Positions 1 through 8,714 of a stretch of 64,000 nt of DNA are shown here, one piece after another; the stretch's first letter is position 1, and each line of letters starts with the position of its first letter. The position numbers and the translations under genes were made by a program. The notes under the pieces were generated by a model. The model was not told the DNA's origin, made no database searches, and saw only the letters and a program-made list of their open reading frames with translations. Origin of the DNA: Bradyrhizobium hipponense (GTDB lineage: Bacteria; Pseudomonadota; Alphaproteobacteria; Rhizobiales; Xanthobacteraceae); NCBI RefSeq assembly GCF_008123965.1, contig NZ_VSTH01000079.1:20396-84395 (forward strand). Reading direction: 5' to 3'.

Positions 1-417
1 CAGCGCCTGCGCGGCGATCTCACGCTGGCGCGCAATGCGTTCGAAGAGGCGGTGCGATTCGAAAGTCCGGTGCAGACCTTCTTCCGCACCACCACGCGCG
101 AGGTCGAGCTGTCCGGCGCGACGATCGGAGAGGGCGAAAAAGTTCTGATGTTCCTCGCCGCCGCCAATCGCGATCCGCGGCGCTGGGACAAGCCGGACAG
201 CTACGATATCACGCGCCGCACCTCCGGCCATGTCGGCTTCGGCTCCGGCATCCACATGTGCGTCGGTCAACTCGTCGCCCGTCTCGAAGGCGAGGTGATG
301 CTGACCGCGCTGGCCCGGCGCGTCGCCAGGATCGAGATCACCGGCGAACCAAATCGCCGCTTCAACAATACGCTGCGCGGGCTCGACAGCCTGCCCGTCA
401 CCATCACCCCGGCCTGA
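1..417 (+). CDS. Cytochrome P450, C-terminal part (5' end outside window)
   Basis: The reading frame is open from base 1, so the true start lies upstream; about 138 C-terminal residues are present. The haem-binding loop FGSGIHMCVGQ is visible, with the proximal Cys codon at 259-261. This is the P450 F-x-x-G-x-H-x-C-x-G signature, followed by the L-helix. The upstream FRTTTR segment fits the beta-sheet region before the loop. The gene ends 11 bp before a [2Fe-2S] ferredoxin, the usual partner of a bacterial class I P450. The P450-ferredoxin pairing beside aromatic-acid genes recalls the CYP199A/palustrisredoxin arrangement of Rhodopseudomonas, but the substrate cannot be read from this fragment. 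Confidence 0.93.
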   Translation, partial: QRLRGDLTLARNAFEEAVRFESPVQTFFRTTTREVELSGATIGEGEKVLMFLAAANRDPRRWDKPDSYDITRRTSGHVGFGSGIHMCVGQLVARLEGEVMLTALARRVARIEITGEPNRRFNNTLRGLDSLPVTITPA

Positions 418-428
418 CGAGGAGCTTT

Positions 429-752
429 ATGCCAGCCATCAACTTCATGCATCCCGACGGCAAGTCCGACCGCATCGAGACCAGCGACAGCGAGAGCGCC
501 ATGCAGGCCGCGACCCGCCACGGCCTCGACGGCATCCTGGCCGAATGCGGCGGCAACGCCATGTGCGCGACCTGTCACGTCTATGTCGATGAGGATTGGC
601 TTGGGCGATTGCCGGCGATCGGCGATGACGAGGATGCGCTGCTCGACGGCACCGCCGCCGAGCGGCTGCCGAACAGCCGGCTGTCATGCCAGATCGTGAT
701 CACGCCCGATCTCGACGGGCTCGTGCTGAGACTGCCGGAGCGGCAAGTCTGA
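429..752 (+). CDS. [2Fe-2S] ferredoxin, P450 redox partner
   Basis: A 107-residue adrenodoxin/putidaredoxin-type ferredoxin that would pass electrons from a ferredoxin reductase to the P450 upstream. The cluster ligands are visible: C-x5-C-x2-C in AECGGNAMCATC, then a distal Cys in RLSCQI. The ATG at 429 is chosen because GAGGAG lies just upstream and the length matches the family; the frame is open further upstream only because it runs through the P450 gene in another phase. No reductase gene is next to it, so that partner must be encoded elsewhere. Confidence 0.92.
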   Translation: MPAINFMHPDGKSDRIETSDSESAMQAATRHGLDGILAECGGNAMCATCHVYVDEDWLGRLPAIGDDEDALLDGTAAERLPNSRLSCQIVITPDLDGLVLRLPERQV

Positions 753-822
753 GTTCTCAGGTGCTGAGTTATCAAACGTACCGGCAAGGATCGGTGCGAC
801 AGCAAGCCAAACAGGGGAGGGA

Positions 823-2037
823 ATGATGAAACGCTTGAAGTGGACGCTCGCGCTGGCCGCAAGCCTTATGGGCGGTGCCGCAAGTGCCGAGATATCCGAC
901 AATGTCGTGCGCGTCGGCGTGCTCAACGACATTTCCGGCATCTTCCAGGACACCAACGGCATGGGCTCGGTCGAAGCCGCGCGCATGGCGGCGGAAGACT
1001 TCAACGGCGGCGGCAAGGGCATCAAGGTCGAGATCGTCTACGCCGACCACCAGAACAAGGCCGACGTCGGCAACGCCATCGCGCGCAAATGGCTCGATGT
1101 CGAGGGCGTCGATGCCGTCGTCGACGTGCCGAATTCGGCCGTGGGCCTCTCCATCAACGCGCTGCTACGCGATAGCCGCATGACCTTCCTGGCGTCCTCG
1201 ACTGCAAGCTCGGATCTCACCGGCAAGGCCTGTTCGCCCAACACCATTCAATGGGTCAACGATACCTGGGCCACCGGCAACACCACGGCGGCGGCGATGG
1301 TGTCGCGCGGCGGCAAGGACTGGTATTTCCTCACGGTCGACTACGCGCTCGGCAAGGGCATCGAGGGCGAGGCGCAGAAATATATCGAAGCTCACGGCGG
1401 CAAGGTGCTCGGCTCCTCAAAGCATCCGCTCGGCACCTCCGACTTCGCCTCCTTCCTCTTGCAGGCGCAAGGCTCGAAAGCGCAGGTGATCGGGCTCGCC
1501 AATGCCGGCGGCGACACCATCAACGCGGTGAAGCAGGCGGCCGAGTTCGGCATCCAGCAGGGCGGGCAGAAGCTCGTCGCCTTCCTGCTCTTCATCAACG
1601 ACGTCCACGGCATGGGCATCAAGGTCGCACAGGGCCTCCAGCTGATGGAAGCCTTCTACTGGGACATGAACGACGACACCCGCGCCTTCGCCAAGCGCTT
1701 CGCTGCGCGGCCCGGCATGAACGGCAAGATGCCGAGTGGCAACCAGGCCGGCGTCTATGCCTCCACGCTCGCTTATCTCAACGCCGTCGCCGCGACCGGC
1801 AGCGACAACGCCAAGGACGCCGTGCCCGAGATGAAGAAGTTCAATGGCAAAGACAAGCTGTTCGGCGACACCGCCATCCGCCAGGACGGCCGCGTCGTCC
1901 ATCCGATGTATCTGTTCGAGGTGAAAAAGCCGGAGGAGTCGAAATACCCGTACGACTATTACAAGCTGATTTCGACGATTTCGGCGGACCAGGCGTTCCG
2001 TCCGTTGGCGGAGGGCGGGTGTGAGCTGGTGAAGTAG
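823..2037 (+). CDS. ABC transporter periplasmic substrate-binding protein (Liv type)
   Basis: A 404-residue type I periplasmic binding protein (Peripla_BP_6 family). It has an N-terminal signal peptide (MMKRLKW, then an Ala-rich stretch ending near AASA-E). GGGGAGG lies just before the tandem ATGs at 823 and 826. It is clearly paralogous to the SBP at 35263: both carry the block VIGLANAGGDT and the segment EAFYWD(M/L)NDDTRAF. That subgroup commonly sits with aromatic or carboxylic-acid catabolism genes, so import of an aromatic acid oxidised by the neighbouring P450 is plausible but inferred. No permease or ATPase gene is adjacent. Confidence 0.9.
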   Translation: MMKRLKWTLALAASLMGGAASAEISDNVVRVGVLNDISGIFQDTNGMGSVEAARMAAEDFNGGGKGIKVEIVYADHQNKADVGNAIARKWLDVEGVDAVVDVPNSAVGLSINALLRDSRMTFLASSTASSDLTGKACSPNTIQWVNDTWATGNTTAAAMVSRGGKDWYFLTVDYALGKGIEGEAQKYIEAHGGKVLGSSKHPLGTSDFASFLLQAQGSKAQVIGLANAGGDTINAVKQAAEFGIQQGGQKLVAFLLFINDVHGMGIKVAQGLQLMEAFYWDMNDDTRAFAKRFAARPGMNGKMPSGNQAGVYASTLAYLNAVAATGSDNAKDAVPEMKKFNGKDKLFGDTAIRQDGRVVHPMYLFEVKKPEESKYPYDYYKLISTISADQAFRPLAEGGCELVK

Positions 2038-2060
2038 TTGCCGCGGCGAACGCAGCTGCA

Positions 2061-2255
2061 CCCTCGCCCCTTGTGGGAGGGGGTGGCTTCGCGATAGCGA
2101 AGCCGGGTGAGGGGTTCTCTCCGCGAGTCATTCTCTTTCGAACGTGCGGAGACAGACCCCTCATCCGGCGCCGTAGCCGAAGCTTCGCTTCGGCGTTCTT
2201 AAGAGACGGCGGCCGGAGGCCGCCTATGCCACCTTCTCCCACAAGGGGAGAAGGG
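2061..2255. repeat. Dispersed palindromic intergenic repeat, family A
   Basis: Fills the gap between two convergent genes. It starts with a CCTTGTGGGAGG-like arm followed by GCCGGGTGAGGGG, and ends with TCTCCCACAAGGGGAGAAGG. The two ends are mutually inverted and can fold into a long hairpin. Similar elements occur at 10641, 14021 and 38212, with related partial copies at 5020-5107, 5289-5342 and 28206. It probably acts as a bidirectional terminator for the SBP and NADH dehydrogenase genes. Confidence 0.8.
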
Positions 2256-2265
2256 AAGAAAACTC

Positions 2266-3531
2266 TCACCCCACCACCTTGCTGCTTCCTTGCGTGATCA
2301 GCCGTGCGGCGCGCTGGTCGCGGGAGTAGATCCAGAGCCAGCTCAAGGCGACGCTAAGGCGGTGGCGCAGCCCAATCAGGAAGTAGATGTGGGCGATGCC
2401 CCAGATCCACCATGCGATGGTGCCGCGCAGCTTGATGCGGCCGAAGTCGATCACCGCGAGCCGCTTGCCGATCTGCGCGAGGCTGCCGGCATGCTTGTAG
2501 CGGAACGGGCCTGTGGGCTCTTTGCGCAGGCGCGCCTTGATGGTCTCGGCGACATGACGTCCCTGCTGCTTGGCGGCCGGCGCGATGCCGGGCACCGGCT
2601 TGCCGTCCCAGGCACTGATCGTCACGGTGTCGCCGACCGCGAAGATCTCGGGATGGCCGGGGATCGTCAGATCGGCCTCGACCTGCACGCGTCCGGCGCG
2701 ATCGGCCGGCACGCCCAGCCATTCCGCGGCAGGCGAGGCGCGCACGCCGGCTGCCCAGATCTTGGTCTTGGCGTCGAGCCGCGTGTCGCCATAGACCACC
2801 CCGTCGCGGTCGATTTCGGTGACGGCCTGGCCCAGCACGACCTCGACGCCGATCTTCTCCAGCGAGGCCTGCGCATAGGCCGAGAGGTCGTCGGCGAATC
2901 CCGCGAGCACGCGCGGCCCCGCCTCGATCAGCACAACGCGCGCCTTTGTCGTATCGATGTTGCGGAAGTCTTCCGGCAGGGTGTGATGCGCCATCTCGGC
3001 GATGGTGCCGGCGAGCTCGACGCCGGTGGGGCCGGCGCCGACGATGACGAAGGTCAGCCGCGCGGCGCGCCGGGCCGGATCGGTCTCGCGCTCGGCGCGC
3101 TCGAATGCCACCAGGATGTGCCGGCGCAGCGTGGTCGCGTCTTCCAGCGTCTTCAGGCCGGGCGCGAACTGCTCCCATTCGTCATGGCCGAAATAGGCGT
3201 GGCGCGCGCCGGTGGCGAGCACCAGCGTGTCGTACGGCACCTCGCTGCCGTCATCCAGTAGCACCGCGCGTCTGTCGGCATCGACACCGCTGACCGTCGC
3301 AAACAGCGTCGTCACCTCACGCCTCGCGCGCATGAGATGGCGCACCGGCCAGGCGATCTCGCTGGTGGCAAGCGATGCGGTCGCGACCTGGTAAAGCAGG
3401 GGCTGGAACAGGTGATGGTTGCGGCGATCGATCAGCGTGATCGCGACCGGGCTGCCTGCGAGCCGGTAGGTTGTCTCCAGCCCGCCGAAGCCGGCGCCGA
3501 CGATGACAACGCGGTGGGGTGTCGTGGTCAT
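2266..3531 (-). CDS. ndh: Type II NADH:quinone oxidoreductase (FAD-dependent)
   Basis: A 421-residue membrane-associated NDH-2 flavoprotein that would oxidise NADH and reduce quinone without proton pumping. The N-terminal FAD-binding fold is VVIVGAGFGGLE (about residues 8-19). A second Rossmann motif, FVIVGAGPTGVELAG, binds NADH near residue 165. The ATAD-like segment FAVGDT contacts FAD, and PAAKQQGRHVA near the C-terminus is typical of the family. The C-terminal part is hydrophobic, as in membrane-bound members. I start at MTTTPHR (3531) because the frame further upstream, to 3699, lacks family similarity and runs into the divergent promoter region. Confidence 0.92.
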   Translation of the reverse strand: MTTTPHRVVIVGAGFGGLETTYRLAGSPVAITLIDRRNHHLFQPLLYQVATASLATSEIAWPVRHLMRARREVTTLFATVSGVDADRRAVLLDDGSEVPYDTLVLATGARHAYFGHDEWEQFAPGLKTLEDATTLRRHILVAFERAERETDPARRAARLTFVIVGAGPTGVELAGTIAEMAHHTLPEDFRNIDTTKARVVLIEAGPRVLAGFADDLSAYAQASLEKIGVEVVLGQAVTEIDRDGVVYGDTRLDAKTKIWAAGVRASPAAEWLGVPADRAGRVQVEADLTIPGHPEIFAVGDTVTISAWDGKPVPGIAPAAKQQGRHVAETIKARLRKEPTGPFRYKHAGSLAQIGKRLAVIDFGRIKLRGTIAWWIWGIAHIYFLIGLRHRLSVALSWLWIYSRDQRAARLITQGSSKVVG

Positions 3532-3836
3532 GGGTGCGGCCCTCGGGTCTGGCTGGTGAAGCTCTCTGTCATTTAAGTGTGGAAAGTGGCACGCGGTCCA
3601 ATAGCCGTCATCAATCGAAGAATAGGCCGGGCGTATCGAGGTCCCGCGAAAAAGCGCCGCAGGCCGCGCCGAAGTGAGTAGAACTATATTTCTTGCCATT
3701 AACGATTAGGACGAATTATGATGCAGGCAGGCTCCGAGGCCATTGGCAACTCGACGGATTTTGCGCTCTAAAGAGACCACCCGGAGCGGCGATCACCCCG
3801 TCTCCGGGACAAAGAGAATTGAGGAGGGGAGTGGTT
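3532..3836. other. Divergent intergenic region between ndh and an SBP gene
   Basis: About 305 bp without a gene I can support. It must hold promoters for the minus-strand NADH dehydrogenase and the plus-strand SBP. A more AT-rich patch lies around 3676-3725. I see no clear operator, repeat or RNA. Confidence 0.5.
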
Positions 3837-5009
3837 ATGAGGACAGCATTCTGGCTGGCGGGCGCGACTGCGCTCACGCTGGCAAGCCCGGCTTTCGCCG
3901 GCGACACCATCAAGATCGGGTTCGTTTCGACCTTCAGCGGGCCGACCGCCGTGATCGGCAACGACATGCGCAACTCGTTCGAGCTCGCGCTGGACCATCT
4001 CGGCCGCAAGATGGACGGCAAGCCGGTCGAGGTGATCTACGAGGACGACGGGCAAAAGCCTGACGTCGGCAAGCAGAAGACCGAGAAGCTGGTGCAGTCC
4101 GATAAGGTCGATTTCATCGTCGGCTATATCTGGTCCAACGTGCTGCTGGCTTCGCTGAAGACCGCCGTGGACTCGCAGACCTTCCTGATCTCGGCCAATG
4201 CCGGCCCGTCACAGCTCGCCGGCGAGCTGTGCTCGCCCTACGTATTCTCGACCTCCTGGCAGAACGACCAGACGCCGCAGGCCATGGGCCTGTACATGAA
4301 CCAGAAGGGCGTCAAGAGCGTGTTCCTGATCGGGCCGAACTACGCCGCCGGCAAGGACATGCTCGCGGGCCTCAAGAGCACCTTCAAGGGCGAGATCAAG
4401 GGTGAGGAATACACGGTCTGGCCGAGCCAGCTCGACTTCTCCGCCGAGCTGTCCAAGGCCCGCGCCTCCGGTGCCGAGTCGATCTTCGTGTTCTATCCGG
4501 GTGCTGCCGGCGTGCAGTTCCTCAATCAATATGTGCAGGCCGGCCTGAAGAGCACGATGCCGCTCTACACCGCCTTCACCGTCGACGAGCTGTCGCTGCC
4601 GCTCCAGAAGGACAACGCACTCGGCGTCCCCGGCGCGCAGGAATGGGTCAACGACCTTCCCAACGAGCAGAACAAGCGCTTCGTCGCCGACTATCGCAAG
4701 AAGTACACCGGGCTGCGCCCGACCTATTACGGCGCCCAGGCCTATGATGCCGCCCAGCTCATCAACAGCGCGGTCGTCGCTGTGAAGGGCGACACCAGCA
4801 AGAAAGATGCGATGAAGGCCGAGATGGAGAAGGCTAACTTCAAGTCGCTGCGCGGTGCGTTCAAATACGGCAACAACCACATCCCGGTGCAGAGCTTCTA
4901 TCTCCAGGACGTGGTCAAGGATGCCGATGGGCAGCTCGCCCTCAAGACGGTCGCCACCATCGTCGAGAACAACCAAGATCGCTTCCACGACAAGTGCCAG
5001 ATGAAGTAG
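3837..5009 (+). CDS. ABC transporter periplasmic substrate-binding protein (Liv type)
   Basis: A 390-residue Peripla_BP_6-type binding protein with a cleavable signal peptide (MRTAFWLAG, then ALTLASPAFAG). The mature start DTIKIGFVSTFSGP is the classic first strand of the fold. The ATG at 3837 follows GAGGAGGGGA; the frame upstream to 3693 has no signal-peptide character. It resembles the SBP group linked to uptake of benzoate or coumarate derivatives in rhodopseudomonads, but the ligand is not determined by sequence alone. No permease gene is adjacent, so it is an orphan SBP. Confidence 0.88.
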   Translation: MRTAFWLAGATALTLASPAFAGDTIKIGFVSTFSGPTAVIGNDMRNSFELALDHLGRKMDGKPVEVIYEDDGQKPDVGKQKTEKLVQSDKVDFIVGYIWSNVLLASLKTAVDSQTFLISANAGPSQLAGELCSPYVFSTSWQNDQTPQAMGLYMNQKGVKSVFLIGPNYAAGKDMLAGLKSTFKGEIKGEEYTVWPSQLDFSAELSKARASGAESIFVFYPGAAGVQFLNQYVQAGLKSTMPLYTAFTVDELSLPLQKDNALGVPGAQEWVNDLPNEQNKRFVADYRKKYTGLRPTYYGAQAYDAAQLINSAVVAVKGDTSKKDAMKAEMEKANFKSLRGAFKYGNNHIPVQSFYLQDVVKDADGQLALKTVATIVENNQDRFHDKCQMK

Positions 5010-5148
5010 GGCTGGCTGAGCGAGCTCTCTCCTCTCCCTCTCCCCGTTCTTACGGGGGCGCGACGAGCTTCGCTCGCGCTGAGAGGGTTGGGGTGAGGAG
5101 AGTCTCCGCGGGGACGGTAGATGTTAGCCTCGCAACCACTCACCACGC

Positions 5149-5236
5149 CGTCATTGCGAGCGCAGCGAAGCAATCCAGAGTCTTTCCGCGGAGGGATTCT
5201 GGATTGCTTCGTCGCAAGGGCTCCTCGCAATGACGG
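5149..5236. repeat. Dispersed repeat, family B (CGTCATTGCGAG type)
   Basis: An inverted repeat starting CGTCATTGCGAGCG, with internal AAGCAATCCAG and GGATTGCTTCG arms, and ending GCAATGACG. The same element recurs at 35018-35096 and 36506-36573. It lies in the gap between convergent genes. No coding content is supported. Confidence 0.8.
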
Positions 5237-5288
5237 CGCGGATGGGATTTTTGCTACGACAGCCATCTCTCTCGCGGAACTCCCTCAC

Positions 5289-5342
5289 CCGGAATTCAAG
5301 CTTTGCTTGAATTCCGGCCTCTCCCCGCAGGCGGGGAGAGGC
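5289..5342. terminator. Double hairpin between convergent genes
   Basis: Two adjacent perfect hairpins. The first has a 12-bp stem, CCGGAATTCAAG with its complement, around CTTTG (5289-5317). The second has a 12-bp stem, GCCTCTCCCCGC with its complement, around AG (5317-5342). Together they sit just beyond the minus-strand 3-dehydroshikimate dehydratase stop and downstream of the plus-strand SBP. A bidirectional terminator role is inferred; there is no clear T-tract. Confidence 0.55.
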
Positions 5343-5352
5343 GAAGAAGCAC

Positions 5353-7224
5353 CTACACCCTAGGCATGCTCATTGGCCGCACCTCGCGGGCCTGCGCTGC
5401 GAGCCTGATTCCGGCATTGGCCGCGCCAAAGCCCTGATAGTTCCGCCGTTCGACGATCTCGAAGAAGAACCGCTCGTCAAAGATGTGAGTGTAGACCTGG
5501 AAGAACTCGCTGTCGCCCTCACGGTCGTAGAGGATGTGGTTGGCGCGCAGTTGCACCATCAGTTCGGGCGCAAGGTCGTATTTGGCTTCGATGTCGTCGT
5601 AATAATTGTCGGGGATATCCAGGAAATCCGCGCCGCGCTCGCGCATCGCAGCCACTGCCGCGAAGATGTCATGGCATGTGAACGCGACGTGCTGCACGCC
5701 CGAGCCGAAGAACTCCGAGATGAAGCGCGCCGGCAGCGTGCGATTGGCGGAAGAGCCGTTGAGCACGAAGCGCAGGCTCTGGTCGGTATTGATGACGGCC
5801 TGGCTCTGCACGAGACCCCTGGGGTCGGCGATCTCCATCTGCTGCAGCCGGGTCAGGTCGAGGATACCGGTGTAGAACAACAGCCAGGACAGCATCTCGT
5901 CGTAAGGCATCGACTGCGCGATGTGGTCGACGGCGAGCAGGGCGTCCGCGCTGGCGTCGCTCGCGAGCGGCTCGAAATCGGTGTCCCAGTTCTTGCCGGC
6001 CTGGTCGAGGAAATACAGCAAGCTGCCGCCGACGCCGTGGATCGCCGGGATTTCCAACTCACCCGGTCCGACCGGCTGGTAGAACGTGCGCGCTTTCAGC
6101 GCCTCCGCGCGCGCCATGGCGCGGGAGGCGTCGTCGACGTCGAGCGCTATTGCGCAGACGCCGGGGCCGTGCGTGACGTAATGCGAATGCGCAAAGCCGT
6201 CGGTCTCGGAATTGATCACGAGCTCGACTTTGCCCTGCGACCAGCGCTCCACCGCCTTGCTGCGGTGCTTGCCGGACTTGCGGAAACCGAGCTGCGAGAA
6301 CAGGCGGGCGAGCTCGCCGGCCTTGGTCTCGTTCACTGCAAATTCGATGAAGCCGGTGCCGCGGCTCACCGCCCGCGGCGCCAGCGGCTTGCTCGAAAGT
6401 TTCGGCCACTTCTTCGCAAGCTGGTCCTCCAGCAGGATCAGCGAGCGCAGACCGTCGACCGCGGTCTGCGCGGCCGAGCCGGCACGGAACTGGTCGTTGA
6501 AGATCTCCAGCGACAGGGGCCCGGCATAACCGGTCGCCGCGATCGCCTCCATGAACTCGCCGACCGGCAGATCGCCCTGGCCGGGGAAGGAGCGGAAGTG
6601 CCGGCTCCAGGAGAGGATGTCGAGCTCGAGTTTCGGCGCGTCCGCAAGCTGCACCAGGAAGATCTTGTCGCCGGGGATCGAGGCCATCGCGCGGGTCGGA
6701 AAGCCCGGTGCCAGCGCATGAAAGCTGTCGAGGATAACGCCGATCGCCGGATGATCGGCGCGCCGCACGATCTCCCAGGCGTCGCGGTAGTCGTTGACGT
6801 GCCGTCCCCAGGCCAGCGCCTCGTAACCGACGCGCAAAGAGCGCTTGGCCGCGCGCTCGCCGAGCTCGCGAAAGTCGTCGGCGGCGTGGTCGATGCCGCC
6901 GAGCGAGGCCGGCGACACGTTGGAGCAAATCAGCAAGAGATCGGTGCCGAGCTCCTGCATCAGGTCGAACTTGCGCTCGGCCCGGGCAAAATTGCGCGCC
7001 CGCTGCGGCTCCGGCATGCCCTCGAAATCGCGGAACGGCTGGAACGCGCAGATCTCGAGATTGAGGTCGCGGCAGAGCTTTGCGATGTCCCGCGGGCCGG
7101 CACCGAACGACAGCAGGTCGTTCTCGAAGATTTCGACGGCGTCAAAGCCGGCGGCCGCGATGGCGCGAAGCTTCTCGTCGAGAACCCCGGAAAGGGAGAC
7201 GGTTGCGATCGAGCGCTTGTTCAT
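5353..7224 (-). CDS. quiC: 3-Dehydroshikimate dehydratase, two-domain QuiC type
   Basis: A 623-residue protein predicted to dehydrate 3-dehydroshikimate to protocatechuate. Residues 1 to about 270 form a sugar-phosphate-isomerase-like TIM barrel (MNKRSIATVSLSG start, DSFHALAPG, and the GPLSLEIFND metal-site segment). Residues from about 290 resemble a 4-hydroxyphenylpyruvate-dioxygenase/VOC fold (GFIEFAVNE, VDHIAQSMP, GVQHVAFTCHDIF, FFEIVERR). This fused arrangement matches QuiC1 of Pseudomonas putida. The start is at 7224 because its ATGA overlaps the LivF stop. The open frame continues to 8076 but that part is antiphase LivF. The neighbouring shikimate dehydrogenase supports the assignment. 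Confidence 0.88.
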   Translation of the reverse strand: MNKRSIATVSLSGVLDEKLRAIAAAGFDAVEIFENDLLSFGAGPRDIAKLCRDLNLEICAFQPFRDFEGMPEPQRARNFARAERKFDLMQELGTDLLLICSNVSPASLGGIDHAADDFRELGERAAKRSLRVGYEALAWGRHVNDYRDAWEIVRRADHPAIGVILDSFHALAPGFPTRAMASIPGDKIFLVQLADAPKLELDILSWSRHFRSFPGQGDLPVGEFMEAIAATGYAGPLSLEIFNDQFRAGSAAQTAVDGLRSLILLEDQLAKKWPKLSSKPLAPRAVSRGTGFIEFAVNETKAGELARLFSQLGFRKSGKHRSKAVERWSQGKVELVINSETDGFAHSHYVTHGPGVCAIALDVDDASRAMARAEALKARTFYQPVGPGELEIPAIHGVGGSLLYFLDQAGKNWDTDFEPLASDASADALLAVDHIAQSMPYDEMLSWLLFYTGILDLTRLQQMEIADPRGLVQSQAVINTDQSLRFVLNGSSANRTLPARFISEFFGSGVQHVAFTCHDIFAAVAAMRERGADFLDIPDNYYDDIEAKYDLAPELMVQLRANHILYDREGDSEFFQVYTHIFDERFFFEIVERRNYQGFGAANAGIRLAAQAREVRPMSMPRV

Positions 7225-7958
7225 GCTGCGTTGTCCTCCATGGCGCCCCCAAGGAAGAGCTGTCCGATGCGGGGATCGTTCAGGATCCGTTCGGCCTTGT
7301 CGAACATGCGGGTCTGGCCGAGCTCGAGCACGATGCCCAAGTCCGAGATCTCCAGCGCCGATCGCGCATTCTGCTCGATCATCAAGATGGTGACGCCGCG
7401 GTCGCGCAAGCGTTTGAGGATATCGAAGGTCTGCTGCACCATCAGCGGCGACAGGCCGATCGAGGGCTCGTCGATCAGCACGAGCTTTGGCTCCAGCAGA
7501 AGCGAGCGGGCGATCTCGAGCTGCTTCTGCTCGCCGCCCGAGAGCGTGGAGGCCTGCTGCGTCGACTTGCGCCGCAGCGCCGGAAACAGGTCGAGCGCGG
7601 CCTCGATCCGCGTAGGCAGGTCGATATCCTTGCCCGCGGCGACACCGCCGAGCTCGATATTGTGGCGCACCGACAGCTCGGGAAAAATGTTGCGCCCCTG
7701 CGGCACGTAGCAGATGCCGGCATTGAGCAGCGCGCGCTGGCTTAAGTTGGTGACGTCGCGGCCCGCAAAGCTGATCTTGCCTTCGCGCAGCTTCAACAGG
7801 CCGAAGATCGCCTTGAACACCGTCGACTTGCCGGCACCGTTCGGGCCGATAATAGTGGTGATGGTGGCCTGCGGTACGGCGAAGGTGGTGCCGTTCAAGA
7901 TCGTCATCTTGCCGTAGCCGCCGACGAGATTTTGAACCGAGAGGATAGTGTCGCTCAT
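7221..7958 (-). CDS. ABC transporter ATP-binding protein (LivF type)
   Basis: A 245-residue cytoplasmic ATPase of a branched-chain-amino-acid-type importer. The Walker A motif GPNGAGKS is at residues 38-45, the signature LSGGEQ at 139-144, Walker B LVLIDEP at 159-165 and the switch region around MIEQNA. Its stop overlaps the start of the dehydratase gene by 4 bp, so it is translationally coupled to quiC. The LivG gene ends 12 bp upstream. Coupling to quiC suggests that the cargo is a quiC-pathway substrate such as shikimate, quinate or dehydroshikimate (inference). Confidence 0.95.
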   Translation of the reverse strand: MSDTILSVQNLVGGYGKMTILNGTTFAVPQATITTIIGPNGAGKSTVFKAIFGLLKLREGKISFAGRDVTNLSQRALLNAGICYVPQGRNIFPELSVRHNIELGGVAAGKDIDLPTRIEAALDLFPALRRKSTQQASTLSGGEQKQLEIARSLLLEPKLVLIDEPSIGLSPLMVQQTFDILKRLRDRGVTILMIEQNARSALEISDLGIVLELGQTRMFDKAERILNDPRIGQLFLGGAMEDNAA

Positions 7959-7970
7959 GGCCGGCTTTCC

Positions 7971-8714
7971 TCAATGTCCGAGATAGGCTTCGATCACGGC
8001 GGGGTTCTTGCGGACCTCGTCCGGCCGTCCCATCGCCAGCACTTTTCCTTCCGCCATCACCATCACGCGCGAACACAGCGACATCACGAACTCCATGTTG
8101 TGCTCGATCACGACGAAGGTGGCGTTCTTCTCGCGGTTGATCGCGACCAGCCGCTCCTTGAGGTCCGACAGCATCGATGGGTTGACGCCGCCGGCGGGCT
8201 CGTCGAGCAGCACCAAGCGCGGCCCGCCCATGAAGGCCATGGCGGCATCGAGCAGCTTCTGTTGGCCGTAGGACAGACCGCCGGCAGGTTCAGCGGCGAG
8301 ATGATCGAGCTTGAAGAAGCCGATCATCTGGTTGGCGGCGTCCGTCAGTCCGGCGTCCGAGCGGCCGACCAGACGCGAGGCCATGCTGCCCTGGTGCTCC
8401 TGTCCCGCAAGGATCAGGTTCTCGCGCACCGAGAGCTTTGGAAAGACCTGCAACAACTGAAAGGTGCGGCTGACGCCGAGCTTGTTGAGCTCGGCGGGGC
8501 GCAGGCCGGTGACGACTTTGCCGTCGAGCTTGACCTCGCCGCCTGATGGCGTGAGCTGGCCGAGGATGCAGTTGAACAAGGTCGACTTGCCGCAGCCGTT
8601 TGGGCCGATCAGACCGAGGATCTCGCCCTCGCGGACGTCGAAGCTAACGTCGGCGACCGCGCTGATGCCGCCAAAATTCTTCTTGATGTTGGTGACTTCG
8701 AGGACCGCGCTCAT
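7971..8714 (-). CDS. ABC transporter ATP-binding protein (LivG type)
   Basis: A 247-residue ATPase, the second nucleotide-binding subunit of the same importer. Walker A is GPNGCGKS (37-44); the signature is the variant LSYGQQ (147-152), usual for LivG; Walker B is LVLLDEP, followed by AGGVNP. A long C-terminal helix and the ending VIEAYLGH are typical of LivG. The start at 8714 overlaps the LivM stop by 4 bp (ATGA). Confidence 0.95.
   Translation of the reverse strand: MSAVLEVTNIKKNFGGISAVADVSFDVREGEILGLIGPNGCGKSTLFNCILGQLTPSGGEVKLDGKVVTGLRPAELNKLGVSRTFQLLQVFPKLSVRENLILAGQEHQGSMASRLVGRSDAGLTDAANQMIGFFKLDHLAAEPAGGLSYGQQKLLDAAMAFMGGPRLVLLDEPAGGVNPSMLSDLKERLVAINREKNATFVVIEHNMEFVMSLCSRVMVMAEGKVLAMGRPDEVRKNPAVIEAYLGH

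Noticed and set aside
2061..2255. CRISPR array
   Set aside because: The intergenic repeats are inverted and dispersed, not regularly spaced direct repeats; there are no cas genes.
5485..7710. Long plus-strand frame of 741 residues opposite the dehydratase
   Set aside because: High-GC antisense shadow; Arg/Ala/Val-rich, no domain, and it spans two real genes on the other strand.
5353..8076. A single 907-residue reading frame on the minus strand
   Set aside because: Only the part from 7224 downward matches the two-domain dehydratase. The upstream part is an antiphase reading of livF and livG, with Arg/Ala-rich nonsense.
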